A DNA stretch of 64,000 bases, taken from contig NW_004454216.1 of the NCBI RefSeq assembly GCF_000283155.1, forward strand, positions 7,137,493 through 7,201,492. The letters run 5' to 3'. The number at the start of each line of letters is the position of its first letter. The first letter of the stretch is position 1. Positions 22,801 to 34,800 of the stretch are shown here, piece by piece. The DNA comes from Ceratotherium simum simum (lineage: Eukaryota; Chordata; Mammalia; Perissodactyla; Rhinocerotidae). Both the position numbers and the translations under genes were made by a program. A model generated the notes under the pieces. It saw only the letters and a list, made by a program, of their open reading frames with translations. It searched no databases and was not told the origin of the DNA.

Positions 22801-25800
22801 TATCTGCGGTAGATGTTTAAACCTCAGAGTTCCTTCAAAAATGGAAAAATGAAAGTATCTTAGTAGTTGGTAGAAAATCAGATTCCTGAACTGGAGAAAA
22901 ATTCTCTAACCCTAAACAAAGTTGTTGTCATCTTAATGGATTTTTTTTTTCCCATTATATTCAAGAGAGTGGAGAAAGCCTCAGAATTTGCAGTTTCAAA
23001 AGCATTTTCTGCTGGAAATTCAGACTTACCCGGAAAGCTTTGGGGCCAAATCATAGATTTGGAAACATCTGAGCCAACAGAGGATCATGATGAAGTCTAT
23101 GCAGAAGGTGAGAGAATACATTTTTTGCTGCAATTAACAATTCTTTGGAGTACAACTTATTAAAGCATAACTCATAATGCACTTCAAAGTACAGAATGGA
23201 AGCTTCTCTTTCTTTTCTTCTTAATTTTCGTTTCCTTCTACTGCCCTAAAGCTCATTTACTCTGGAGTTAACCCCAATATTACAAGTAAGGCTGTATTTA
23301 AGGCCCGTTTTGTCTCCTGAAATAGAACCACATCCAGAGGCAGTTTGACATAGCACGGTTAACTGGGGAGTATTGTAGGTATTAGTCCTGTAGCACAGAG
23401 GACAGCTTGCTAATTTGACCTAGTATCCTGCAGATAATTTGACCACTAGTTTATAAATCAATTTTGTTCCTTATGAAGAGAGTCTAAAACTGATCTAACC
23501 TTCCTATCTCCCAAAAGCATTTACTCCTCTGTAATTTAGTATTTTAGTTACTGATGCCCTGAGGAACTCGACCATTTAGGGATGAAGAGATCAGGAGGGA
23601 CCAGCAAAGAAGACAGGGAAGGAGAGGCTACCGAGGTAGGAAGAAAGTCCGAGTGCCATGTCCTGGAAGCCAGCTTCCATTTGGGTTTTTGACATCTACA
23701 GTTATTCAGTTTATTTTTTCATTCATTCTGTATATATATATAATTATTACTCTGTGCGAGGTACTATTTTAGGCACTGGAAGAACAGGTTATGAAAAAGA
23801 GAGGCAAAGCCCTTGCTTTCATGGAGTATATATTCTAGTGTGGGAATAAAGAAAGTTAAAGAGAAATGGTCAGATAATGGTAAGTCATTTGAATTTGGAC
23901 CTGAATAAGAAGAAGGAGGCGGCTGAGCAGTGGTGGAGGAAGAGCATTCCAGGCACAGGGAGGGGTGGCATCAAGAACTGAAGTAGGGGCAAGCTTGGTG
24001 TGCTTGTGGAACTGAAGCAAGACCAGCATGGCTGGAGCTTCCCAGTGGAGAAGAGCTTGCAGGAGTGAGCAGGAGACATGTCACACAGGGCCTCACAGGA
24101 CTGGGAAAAGAATTTAGATTTTATTCTGAGTATGATGAGACATCACTGAAGGGTTTTAAGCAGAGGTGTAATAGGACAATTTTTTAAATATATGAAGAAT
24201 GGATTATAGGGGAGAAAAAAAGGGAAAAGGGAGATCAGTTGGAGGCTATTGCAGTGACCTGGGTGAGCAGTAATGGCTCTTGGTCTTGGGTGGTTGCTAG
24301 TACTGGTATTGGAGAAAGGGGATTGATTCTGAACTGACAAGGCTGTGTCTTGCCCGCCCCACCTCCCACCCCATAAAGAGGAATATACAGTGTACTTGAG
24401 CCTCTTAAGGTTTCTGAGAAGTCCTGCAATTAAAACAAAAATGTTTACTTACCCATTTCCCAGGTTTCTTAGACCATGAAACTCTTTTTATCCTGACATA
24501 CACGTTAATATCTTGAGAAACTAGTGATCCACATTAGGAAATACTAGTGTGTGGATAGTACATGGTTTTCAAAGGTTTATGTACTTTTTTCTCCTCTCAT
24601 CAACCATCTATTAATATTCTGTAAGAACTGGTGTTCTGAGGAGCTAACTTTGAGAAATTCTGCTTTAAGGAAGCCTTGTATACTCCTCCTCTGATCCAAC
24701 ATGTGGTATTCCTACAGTTGAACTCCAAGAGAAGTTCCCTTTCTTTGTTCTTTTGGGGCACTTCATAGTAAACTACTATTTACTACCAATGAATAAACTA
24801 CCAGTGAATGGTGTTTGGTAGATCTGAATTATTCTACACATAAGTTATTATACACATAAATGTCTGAATTCTCTTACACAGGGTACTCAATGAATATCTG
24901 CTCCCTTTCTCTACCTTCGTCTGAAAGCTGATAGTAGTATCTGTTGCTAGTATACTTTTTACACTTAGTTTCTACTACCTTGATTCATTTTTTTCTGTTT
25001 TATATATCATGCATTTCTATCTGTATTAAATACCTTTTGGCATCATGTACTATATAGAAACACTTCATTCCCTCAGAGCTATGTGATAATAATAATAGTG
25101 ATGATGAAGAGAATGCTGAAATACACATTTTTTTCTTTGAAACCCCCATGCCCTACCCATAAGAGTTATTTTTTAATGATGATAATAATGATGAAGGTGT
25201 TGCGAAAGTAGATATATTCTCCCATATGTATATATTTGAGAAGATTTTCTGAATATCACTAAGAAAGAAATCCAAATGGAGGTTGGCTTCCAGTATATCA
25301 CACTCTGATTTTCCTCCTACCTCAATGGCCTCTCCCTCCTAGTCTGCTTTCCTGGTTCTGCCTTATCTCTTCAGCCCCTAAATACTGGAGTTCCTCAAGG
25401 CTTAGTCCTTGAACCACTTTTCTAGCCACCTTCCTCCTTTGGTGATCTCATCCACTTCTATGGCTTAAAATACTATCTGTATGCTGACAACACCCACATT
25501 TATTTCTTCAGCTTGGATCTTTCCCCTGAATTCCAGAGTGGTATAGCCAATACTCACTCGCCATCCATCCCTGTTTGGATGTCTCATAAGCATCTTAAAC
25601 CTATCTAGTCTGAAACTCAACTCCTGATCTTCCCTCCACACCAGCTGTTCCATTGGCCTTCTCTGTCTCACTAAAGGGCATCTCCATTCTTGCAGTTGCT
25701 AAGGCAAAAAACCTTGTAGATTTCTTTCTCTCACATCCCATATTCAGTCCATCAGCAAATCATGTCAACTCTACCTCAAAACATTAATTTCTAGAATCTG

Positions 25801-28800
25801 ACCTTTTTTTTTTAGTGAGGAAGACTGGCCCTGAGCTAACATCTATTGCCAATCCTCCGTTTTTTGCTTGAGGAAGATTGTCCCTGAGCTAACATCTGTG
25901 CCAGTTTTCCTCTATTATATATGTGGGACGCCACCACAGCATGGCTTGACAAGCGTTGTGTAGGTCTAGGCCCAAGATCTGAACCCATGAACCCCGGGCC
26001 ACCGAAGTGGAGCCTGTGGGCTTAACCACTATGCCACAGGCTGGCCCCTAGAATCTGACATTTTTGTGTGTGTGTGTGTATGTGAGGAAGATCAGCCCTG
26101 AGCTAACATCCAATGCCAATCCTCCTCTTCTTTTTGCCAAGGAAGGTTGGCCCTGAGCTAACATCTGTGCTCATCTTCCTCCACTTTGTGTGGGACGCCA
26201 CCAAAGCGTGGCTATGACAAGTGGTGTGTCGGTGCGTGCCCAGGATCCGAACCTGCAAACTCTGGGCCGTCGAAGCAGAGCACGCACACTTAACCACTTG
26301 TGCCACCGGGCCAGCCCCAGAATCTGACCATTTTTAATACCTCTATTGCAGAGACAGGCCACTATCATCTCTCTCCTGGATTGTTGCATTTGTCTCCCGG
26401 TTGGTGTCCCCTGATTCAGTACTTGTCCCCCTGTAATCTATTTTAACATGGTAGTCAGAGTGATCCTCTTAAAGTATGTCACCTCTTTGCTCACAGCCCT
26501 CCTGTAGCTTCCCATTGCATTCAGAGTAAAAGCCAGAGTACCTAGAATGGTGTCAAGACTCTAAACAAGGATTTTCAACCTCAGCACTACTGACATTTGG
26601 GCCAGATAATTTTGGGGGGGGAAGGGGGAGGGAGCTCTCCTGTGCGTTGTAGGGTGTTTAGCAGCATCCCTGGCCTCTACTCACTAGATGCTAGTTTCAT
26701 TTCCCCCAGTGGTGATGACCAAAAACAGCTCCAGGCGTTGCCAGATGTCCGCTGGGGGGCAAGACCACCCCCAGTCTAGAACCATTGCTCTAAACCTGAT
26801 CCCCACGTTACCGCTTCCACCCCATCTGCTACTGTTCCCCCTTCACTCACTCCTCTCCAGCCACCCTGCCTCCTTGCTGTTTCTCCAACACGCCTGACGC
26901 TCTCCTGCCTTAGGGCCTTTGCACTTGCTTTCCCTCTGCATGGAGAAATATCCCCTTACATAGGCCTATCGCTCACTCTCACACTTCCTTCCCTTCTTTG
27001 CTCAGATAGATATTGTCTTCTCAGTGAAGCCTCTTTTGACCACCCACTTTAAAACTATCAACACCTGTCTTCCATTTCTTGTACGCCATTTCTCCTTCCC
27101 CTGCTCTCTTTTTCTGACTGACTTGTTTATGGTCTCTCTTCCCCAGTTAGAATGTAAGCTTCATGGTGGTAGGTTTTATTTTTCCTGTTTTGTGCATTAC
27201 TGTATTCCCAGCATCTAGAACAGTACTTGACACATGATAGGTGCTCAATTAATATTATATGAATGCATGAAAACAGTGAATGAAGAAGGTCTCTGAAGTA
27301 ACTGAAATATTAAAAAAGATGTGTTTATTTTATTAATAGCTCAGGAGCTGGTCAATGACTGGTTAGACACCAAACTTAAGCAAGAACTAGCAAGTGATGG
27401 GGAAGGTGATGCTGAAGACGCTATGTCGAGTATCCCTCCTGTGCCAGAAGCCAATGGTCATTTGAAATATGACAAGTTTGATGGTAAGGACTTGTCTGAT
27501 TGTTCTAAGCTTTAACATCCAATAAATGTGTCTAAGAAGTCTTTTTAATTTTTTTGAATAATAAATGATATATTATTTGACTTTTTTGTGTTTTGCTTAG
27601 TTTTATAATTGGCTTTAATTTTTCTTGATTCAATTTAAATTACTTTCTATATCTCAATAAGTTCATGGTGTTTTTTAAATTAAAATATTCTGCTCGGCCG
27701 GCCCCGTGGCTTAGCGGTTAAGTGCGCGCACTCCGCTACTGGTGGCCCGGGTTCGGATCCCGGGCGCGCCCTGACACACCGCTTGTCCGGCCATGCTGAG
27801 GCTGCGTCCCACATACAGCAACTAGAAGCATGTGCAACTATGACATACAACTATCTAGTGGGGCTTTGGGGAAAAAACAGGAGGAGGATTGGCAATAGAT
27901 GTTAGCTCAGACCCGGTCTTCCTCAGCAAAAAGAGGAGGATTAGCATGGATGTTAGCTCAGGGCTCATCTTCCTCACAAAAAAATAATAATAATAATAAT
28001 AAAAATATTAAAAAAAAAATTCTGTTATTTGTAGTTCTTCTTATGACTATAATAGCAGTTCATGCTGTTTGAGTACCTTTTCCCATACATTGTTGGACTA
28101 ATTGTTCCCATATATTTTGAGTATTTGCTTTGATGGGGACTACATTTAAACATTCATATATCATTTTATATTTACAAAATGCTTCATATATCTTTATAAG
28201 GAAGGTTATTACTTGTACACAGAGCTAGTGTCAGGAAAGTTAAATAGCTAACTTGTGAGTCCTCAAATGTGCCCAAAGAGTGTGAGGCTTTTTCCCTGAG
28301 CATAAGGGTAGGCATGGTGATGGTGGTGGCAGCTCCTCATGTGCAACTCAGACATCCTTGGTGAACTCACCTGGCAGCATTCCCCTTGTTTAGGATTCTA
28401 CGAAATCCCCAGATCAGGAATCACAAAGTCATCAGCTCTTAAAGTTAGAGGGATCCTTCAAGATCACCTGGTCTGATCTACCCGCTTCACCCTCTCAGAT
28501 AGAGATCCTCCTATGGTAGCCCTAACATGAGGTGACATAATCTCTGCCTGAACACCTCCTAGGATAGGGAGCCTGCACTTTGGGAAGAGGCCATTCAGCT
28601 GTTGTGAGGCTCTAATCTTATGGCACTCTCTCTTATTTAGGAGAATTAGGGTTTTGTCCTCAGTAACTTTTGCCCTTTAGTGCAACAGAAAATAATATCA
28701 TGTTGTCTCTCTCAAGAACAGTCTTTTTATTTTTTGTGGGAGTTGTAATCATATCTGATCCCTCATATACTTCAATGTTCCTAGATTAAATAGCACCAGT

Positions 28801-31800
28801 ATTCTCAACAGTTCTTTGTATTACATTGTTTCTAGATGTTATCATCCTGGTTGCCACCTTCTGGATATTTTCTAATGCCATTATTAAAGTGAGGCATTTC
28901 AGTACTTCACATTTATTCTGAAGCATATATGGAATATTGTGAAACTATATTGTAAAACAGGCTTCATTCATCTTATACTTGTGGAGTTTTTTTTTGATCA
29001 AAACATTGAACAAAATATTATGTAGCCATTAAAAAAGATGTTTACCAAAAATGTTGATTAACATGGTTATCTCAGTAGACACAGAAAAAGTACTTGACAA
29101 AATCTAACATTCATTCTTGATAAAAACTCTCAGCAAACTAGTAATAGAAGGTAAATTCCTTAACCTGACAAAGGACATTTACATAAAACATATAGAAAAA
29201 AATACAAAAATGAAAAATGTAAATCCTACTTTATCAGGAATTAAATTAAATCTAAGTGGATCAAACACTCCAATCAAAAGATAGAGATTGGCGGAATGAA
29301 TTTAAAAATATGACCTAACTATATGCTGTCTACAAAAGCACAATTTAGATTCAAAGACACAAATAGGCTGAGAGTAAAAGGATGGAAAAAGGTATACTAT
29401 GCAAATGGTAACCAAAAGAGAGTGAAAGCATCTTACTAATATCAGAAAAAATAGACTTTAAGATAAAAAATTGTTACTAGAGACAAAGAAGAGCATTTTA
29501 TAATGATAAAAGTGTCAATCCATCAAGAAAACATAACAAGTATAAGCATATATACACCTAACAAAAGTGCCCCAAGAAACATGCGAAAACTGACAGGATT
29601 GAAGGAAGAAATAGATAATTCAACAATAACTGTTAGAGACTTCAATACCCCTTTTTAAATAATGTATGGAATTAAACAGAACATTAACAAGGGAGATGTT
29701 CAATAACATTAGTCATTTGGAAAATGCAAATTAAAATTACCATGAGTAACCATGAGTGGTTACTACATACCTAGTAAAATGGCTTAAATTAAAAGACTGA
29801 CCATGCCAAATATTGGTGAGGATGTGGAGGCACCGGAACACTCCTACGCTGCTGATGAGAGTGTAAAGTCATACGACCACTTTAGAAAACAATTTGACAG
29901 TTCCTTAAAAAGTTAAACATATACTTATCATATGATCCAACCATTCGACTCCTAGGCATTTTCCCAAGAGAAAAGAAAGCATGTGTTCATACAAAGACTC
30001 GTACACATATGTTCATAACAACTTTATTTGTAATAGCCAAAATCTGGAAACAACCTGAATGTCTATCCACAGATGAATGAATGAACAAATTGTGGTATAC
30101 CCATACAGTGGAATACTACTCAGCAATAAAAAAGGATAAACAACATGGATGAATCTCAGAATAATTATGCTGAGCAAAAGAAGCCTGACCAAAAAAAGAG
30201 TACATAGTGTATGATTTAATTGATATAAAATTCTAGAAGATGTAAACTAATCTATAGTAACAGAAAGCAGGTCTGTGGTTTCCTGGGATAGAGCAGAGAG
30301 CATGGGCAGGAGTGGGAAGAAGAGATTGCAGATCAGCATGAGGACCCTTGTGGGACTGACAGACATGTTCATTATCTTGATTGTAGTGATGGTTTTACTG
30401 GTATATGTAAATGTTAAAACTTATTGTAGACTTTAAATATTTACAGTTTATGTCAATTATACCACAATAAAGCCATTTTTAAAAAAAGACAATGGGGTCC
30501 TCAAGAATGTTTAGATTGAAGTAATATCTTTTTTAAGTTTGGCATTGAGGGAGCCTTCAGTGACTTGAGTGAGGGCAATTCCTTATGAGTAGAGGATTTT
30601 TCCTCTTAGTTGAAGGTAATTGCTGAGGGCTATACTCAGCCAATTGGCATTATCAGTTACTATTTATTGAACACTCACAGCTTTAGATTTTCATTGTACT
30701 AAGATTATTTACATAAATATGGAAATTATACTGAAATTAAAATTTTCCTTTTTTGTTATTGTTTTGTTTCTCCCAGATTTATGTGGCTATTTGGAGGAAG
30801 AAGAAGAAAGTACCACCGTTCAAAAATTTATAGACCATCTGCTCCATAAAGATGTGGTGGCTTCTGGGATGTTGGAAGATCTTGGAATGAATGGAAACCT
30901 AGACAAGAAACAGCAGAAGGATCCTCGTCTTACCATGGAGATGAGACATAAGCAGGTGGGAGGGAAAAACAAAATTAAAATGGATAACAGGAAGCAGTCT
31001 TTGTGTAACACATTTAATAAGCTTAAATAAAGACTTAGGCTTTATTATGAAAAAGGGTGCCATCTGTGGTTTGGTTAGAAAGAATAAAAATAAAATAGAA
31101 CTTCAGAAGAAAAATAATGCTCATAAATTGAGGATAGGAAACTATTTAAGAAAATCAAAAAAGGAATAATTGATTTGACCAATAAATTGGTGAGCTAAAG
31201 TTTATTAGTTTGGATATGATACTTCCTTTTATAAATATGTAGATTGGGTCTTGCTTGAATTTGGTTTTTGAATTGTGACATCAATATATTAATATCATGA
31301 ATATTCTGGTGAATGTTATAATGATAATTCTTCTCTAGACAACTGAAAAATTCACTCATTTTGTGATTATAATTTGAAAGGAAGGACAGATCTGAATTAA
31401 ACCTAGTTCAGCTGTTTTGAATTAGAAAGGCATATGGGAACTTTCTTTTCTCCAAAGGGAATGGTAGGTTATAGGAAAAACATGCATCTCAATACTTTGT
31501 AGAGGAGCTTCAGGGAATCAGAATGACCAAGTCTTTGCCACATGTCCAGAACTACGGCCGAACTAGAATTAATGTCTCTATATGTGTGTGCTATCTTTTT
31601 ATAAGACTGAATTTCTGCTTGCTTTAAATCATTAAGATGTGCCTAATTAGCACTGGGGATGTTAGAGAAATTGGGGTAGAATTATGATCCTGGTTTGGAT
31701 TTATGCTGAAAGGGAGGAACGAGGGTTCAGTAAGAGATAGCCATCATCTAGAAGTCTTATCATAACTGGAGAGTAAGATAAGGGTAGAGTTAAGTAAAGC

Positions 31801-34800
31801 AGGAGGGAGAGGAACACTCCTTAACTTGTAGCTAGTCAAGCCTCTAAAGAATAAATAGTTTGAAAAAAATGACGTGCTTATTCAGAAATATCTGTGAAGT
31901 TCATGGTTTTGATTTCCAAATATGATCCAGAATCATTTATATATTTAAATAATGATAGAAATCAATAAAGGGTTGTGGTGTTCCTTAAGGCAGTAAATCA
32001 CTGTTCTATTCTTTACAATGTAGCCTCCCAAAAATATCCTTATTCTTTCTTAAATTATAATTAGCATGCAGACAGGGCCTACATTAATAGCAGTAATGTA
32101 CTCCTTGGAAAATCTTATGGGTGGGAGATCATGACTAAATAAGAATCCAGAACTTGGCATGTGACCATTAGATTTTCAGCTTTTCCACGGTGCAGATCAT
32201 TCCCAGATTGTTTGGGAGTCATCTTACCACCTGACTTCATCCAAAATTTTGTATTGGCCCTTACCCAGTAAACAAATGAATTCCCCCTGTTCTTCTGATA
32301 AACAGTGAGGTTCTGGGCCAGAATGTTTCAAACTGGAGTCTGAACTTCAGAGTATGTTCTAAGGTTTGCATATCCCTTTCTACTCGAAAGGCTGCGTTCA
32401 CCTTTCTTGTATTCTCTTTAAGGTAAAAGAAAATCGCTTAAGACGTGAGAGAGAACTGGAGCGCCAGAGAATTGAAAAGACCCTGAAAAAATCGGCCTTC
32501 CTAGAGGCTCAGTATCTGGTGCAAGAAGAGAAGAAAAGGAAGGCTCTGGAGGCCAAGAGGGAGGAAGAGGAGATTCAAAGGGAGATGGTAAAGCTGCGGA
32601 GGGAGATCATTGACAGGAGACGCACAGTGGAAGAAGCATGGAAAACGTAAGCCTGCCGTCATGAGCAGCGTGAAGTGTGTTGTTTAAGCAAGTCATTTTG
32701 GAAGTCCTCTAAAGTTTTTTAAAATGCACAAACATTGCAATAACAAAACACAAAAAAGAAATCACCCATTATTCCACCATCTTAACAATGAACTATTTTC
32801 CTTTTTCCATGTTTCCTCCTGGTGTTGGTCCCTTTACCTACTTAATTGCAACCATAAAGTACATTTAATTTGTTATTCCTCTTGTTGTAATTAACACATT
32901 GCCCGGAGTCCTGAGGTCTGTATATTACATCGTTGAATTCCTGTAGTATAATTTATGCAATGACCTCCCCTCCCTATTCTGGTAAGCATTTCATCTATTT
33001 TAGATTTTTTACCAATAGCACAGTGAGCATCTTTAAGCATAGAGCTTTTTCATTCTTTTAAGTTATAGTCTTAGGAGTGTAATTACTGAGTTAAATGGTA
33101 TAGGCCTTTTTATGACTCTTGAAACATTGCCAAATTACTTTCTAAATGGCTTGTACTTATTTACACTGTTGCTGGCAGTGGGCCAGTTTACCTCACTCTT
33201 CTCAGCATTGGGGAGTGTCATCATTTTCAATATTTTTGCACTTTTTAATAGGTATTGTATTGATTGGTTTGCATGTCTTTGGTTACGGGAACGTTTTTAA
33301 GGTTGACGCTGTCTCCTTATGCACGTTCACTAATTGTGCCTTGTCCTATTGTGGTTTGTGTCAGTGTCTTATTTTCTGATAATCACACAGAGAGTCACCA
33401 CTGCTTTACTGCCACTGATAAAGAAAAAGAATATCTGACATAAGTGGAAAATCAAAATAGTCCTCACAGGATGTAGTACTATTATGTATCCTCATGCACA
33501 AAATTAGCTTCATAAATGAAATAACTAATGTATTTATTCGGAGAAACAGCACTGATGCGTGAACTGCAAAAGCCTTGGAACAACGTGCCTGAAGTGACTG
33601 AACACTCAAACTGAGAGGCCAGAAAGACCTCTTAGATAATCCCTTCCACCCCCGTCAGCTCACACAGCTTTTCCCCTTGTGTTCTTGATTGCTCTTATTC
33701 TACCCAATTTAAAACAGCTTGGCAGTGGACGTGCACTTCACTCTTTCAAGTGCCAGGCTCAGGCCTCCTCCAGACTCCATTCCTTTCAGAAAGCAATCAC
33801 CAGTGTTTTAGTGAGTTCTTGCTAAGGTCAACCTTGCTTTTCAGATTGCTCTCAGGCCCTGAAAAATCTAGGCTGACCTAAAATAAATTGTGAAAACAAG
33901 TAACATTTGATGGTAGCAGGATGCTCTGCTCACAGTGGGGCACTCAGCAAACGTTCACTGACCACTCATTTCTTTTAAAAGTTAAAATCTTATCCACGTT
34001 ACAGTGAGACAGATAATGTGCTGTACTTCTAGGTGGATGAACTGATTTAAACGTTCCAGAAAGCAATTTGGCAATAAACAGCAAGAGCCATAAAAATAGT
34101 ATTATCACTTGATCTGGGAATTCCAGTCCTAGGAAAATTGCCCTGAGAAAATGATCAGAAATCCAGACAAAGATAATTAAAGTAATATTATTTATAATAA
34201 CAGACATTAATAAAGAATGGTTGTGCACTCAAAAAACACTGACACGCTATCAGTGTTTTTTTCTGGGTGGAAATATGGATGGCTTTTATACCTTTCCAAT
34301 TTTTTCAATGAGTAGATATTACTTTCCTAACAGATACATATTTTAATGTTATTTTAAAAAATCGGATCCATGGTATTAGAACTGTATTTCTTTAAATGCC
34401 CACTATGATCTACGTAAATCCATATAGTATAACGTTGTTATGGCATCAGTAAGTTTGGAAAGAATCAGTAAAATTTTTTTGTTGGTAGGGCTTTTTAATT
34501 TATTTGTAAGGTATCCTAAATCTCTTCATTGCATAGTTTCAAAGCATCTCCTCCAAGAGATTTATTAATTACAAAGGGAAAAATAGCAACGTTACACTGG
34601 AGAAGCCGCCTTAACCAAGTGATGGTTAATATCACCAGCAATAAGATAGAACATTGTGTGCCCGCTATATGATATATGAGAATTAATGAGAGAATGTCAA
34701 TAGAGTATTCTGGCATCTCTCTCTCAGTTTGAGTTTCCACAACTGTAAAGTGAAATTCAGAAAGACTAGATAACTTGGCTGAGTTTTCACAGCTGGTTTG

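Larger units (their letters stand above)
18948..22965. other. CCDC191 intron 2: L2-rich
   Basis: It contains an L2 fragment at about 19770-19960, L2 ORF2-derived text at about 20330-20820, and L2 3' text at about 21470-21930. The rest is unassigned. No exon-like open frame matches CCDC191. Confidence 0.6.
25310..27270 (+). mobile_element. Long L2 element, interrupted by two EREs and a MER5A
   Basis: Plus-strand text runs in L2 order from ttttcctcctacctcaatgg through the reverse-transcriptase 3' part (gatctcatccacttctatgg, ccatccatccctgtttggat) to the 3' end (gcatctagaacagtacttga and a gtgctcaattaatatt-type end). It is split at 25803-26318 by EREs and at 26567-26787 by a MER5A. Frames are broken throughout. 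It ends about 70 bp before exon 4. Confidence 0.8.
27484..30776. other. CCDC191 intron 4
   Basis: It contains an ERE at about 27695-28018 and L1 remnants at about 29030-30485. The stretch 28020-29030 shows no recognised element. No extra exon matches CCDC191. Confidence 0.65.
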
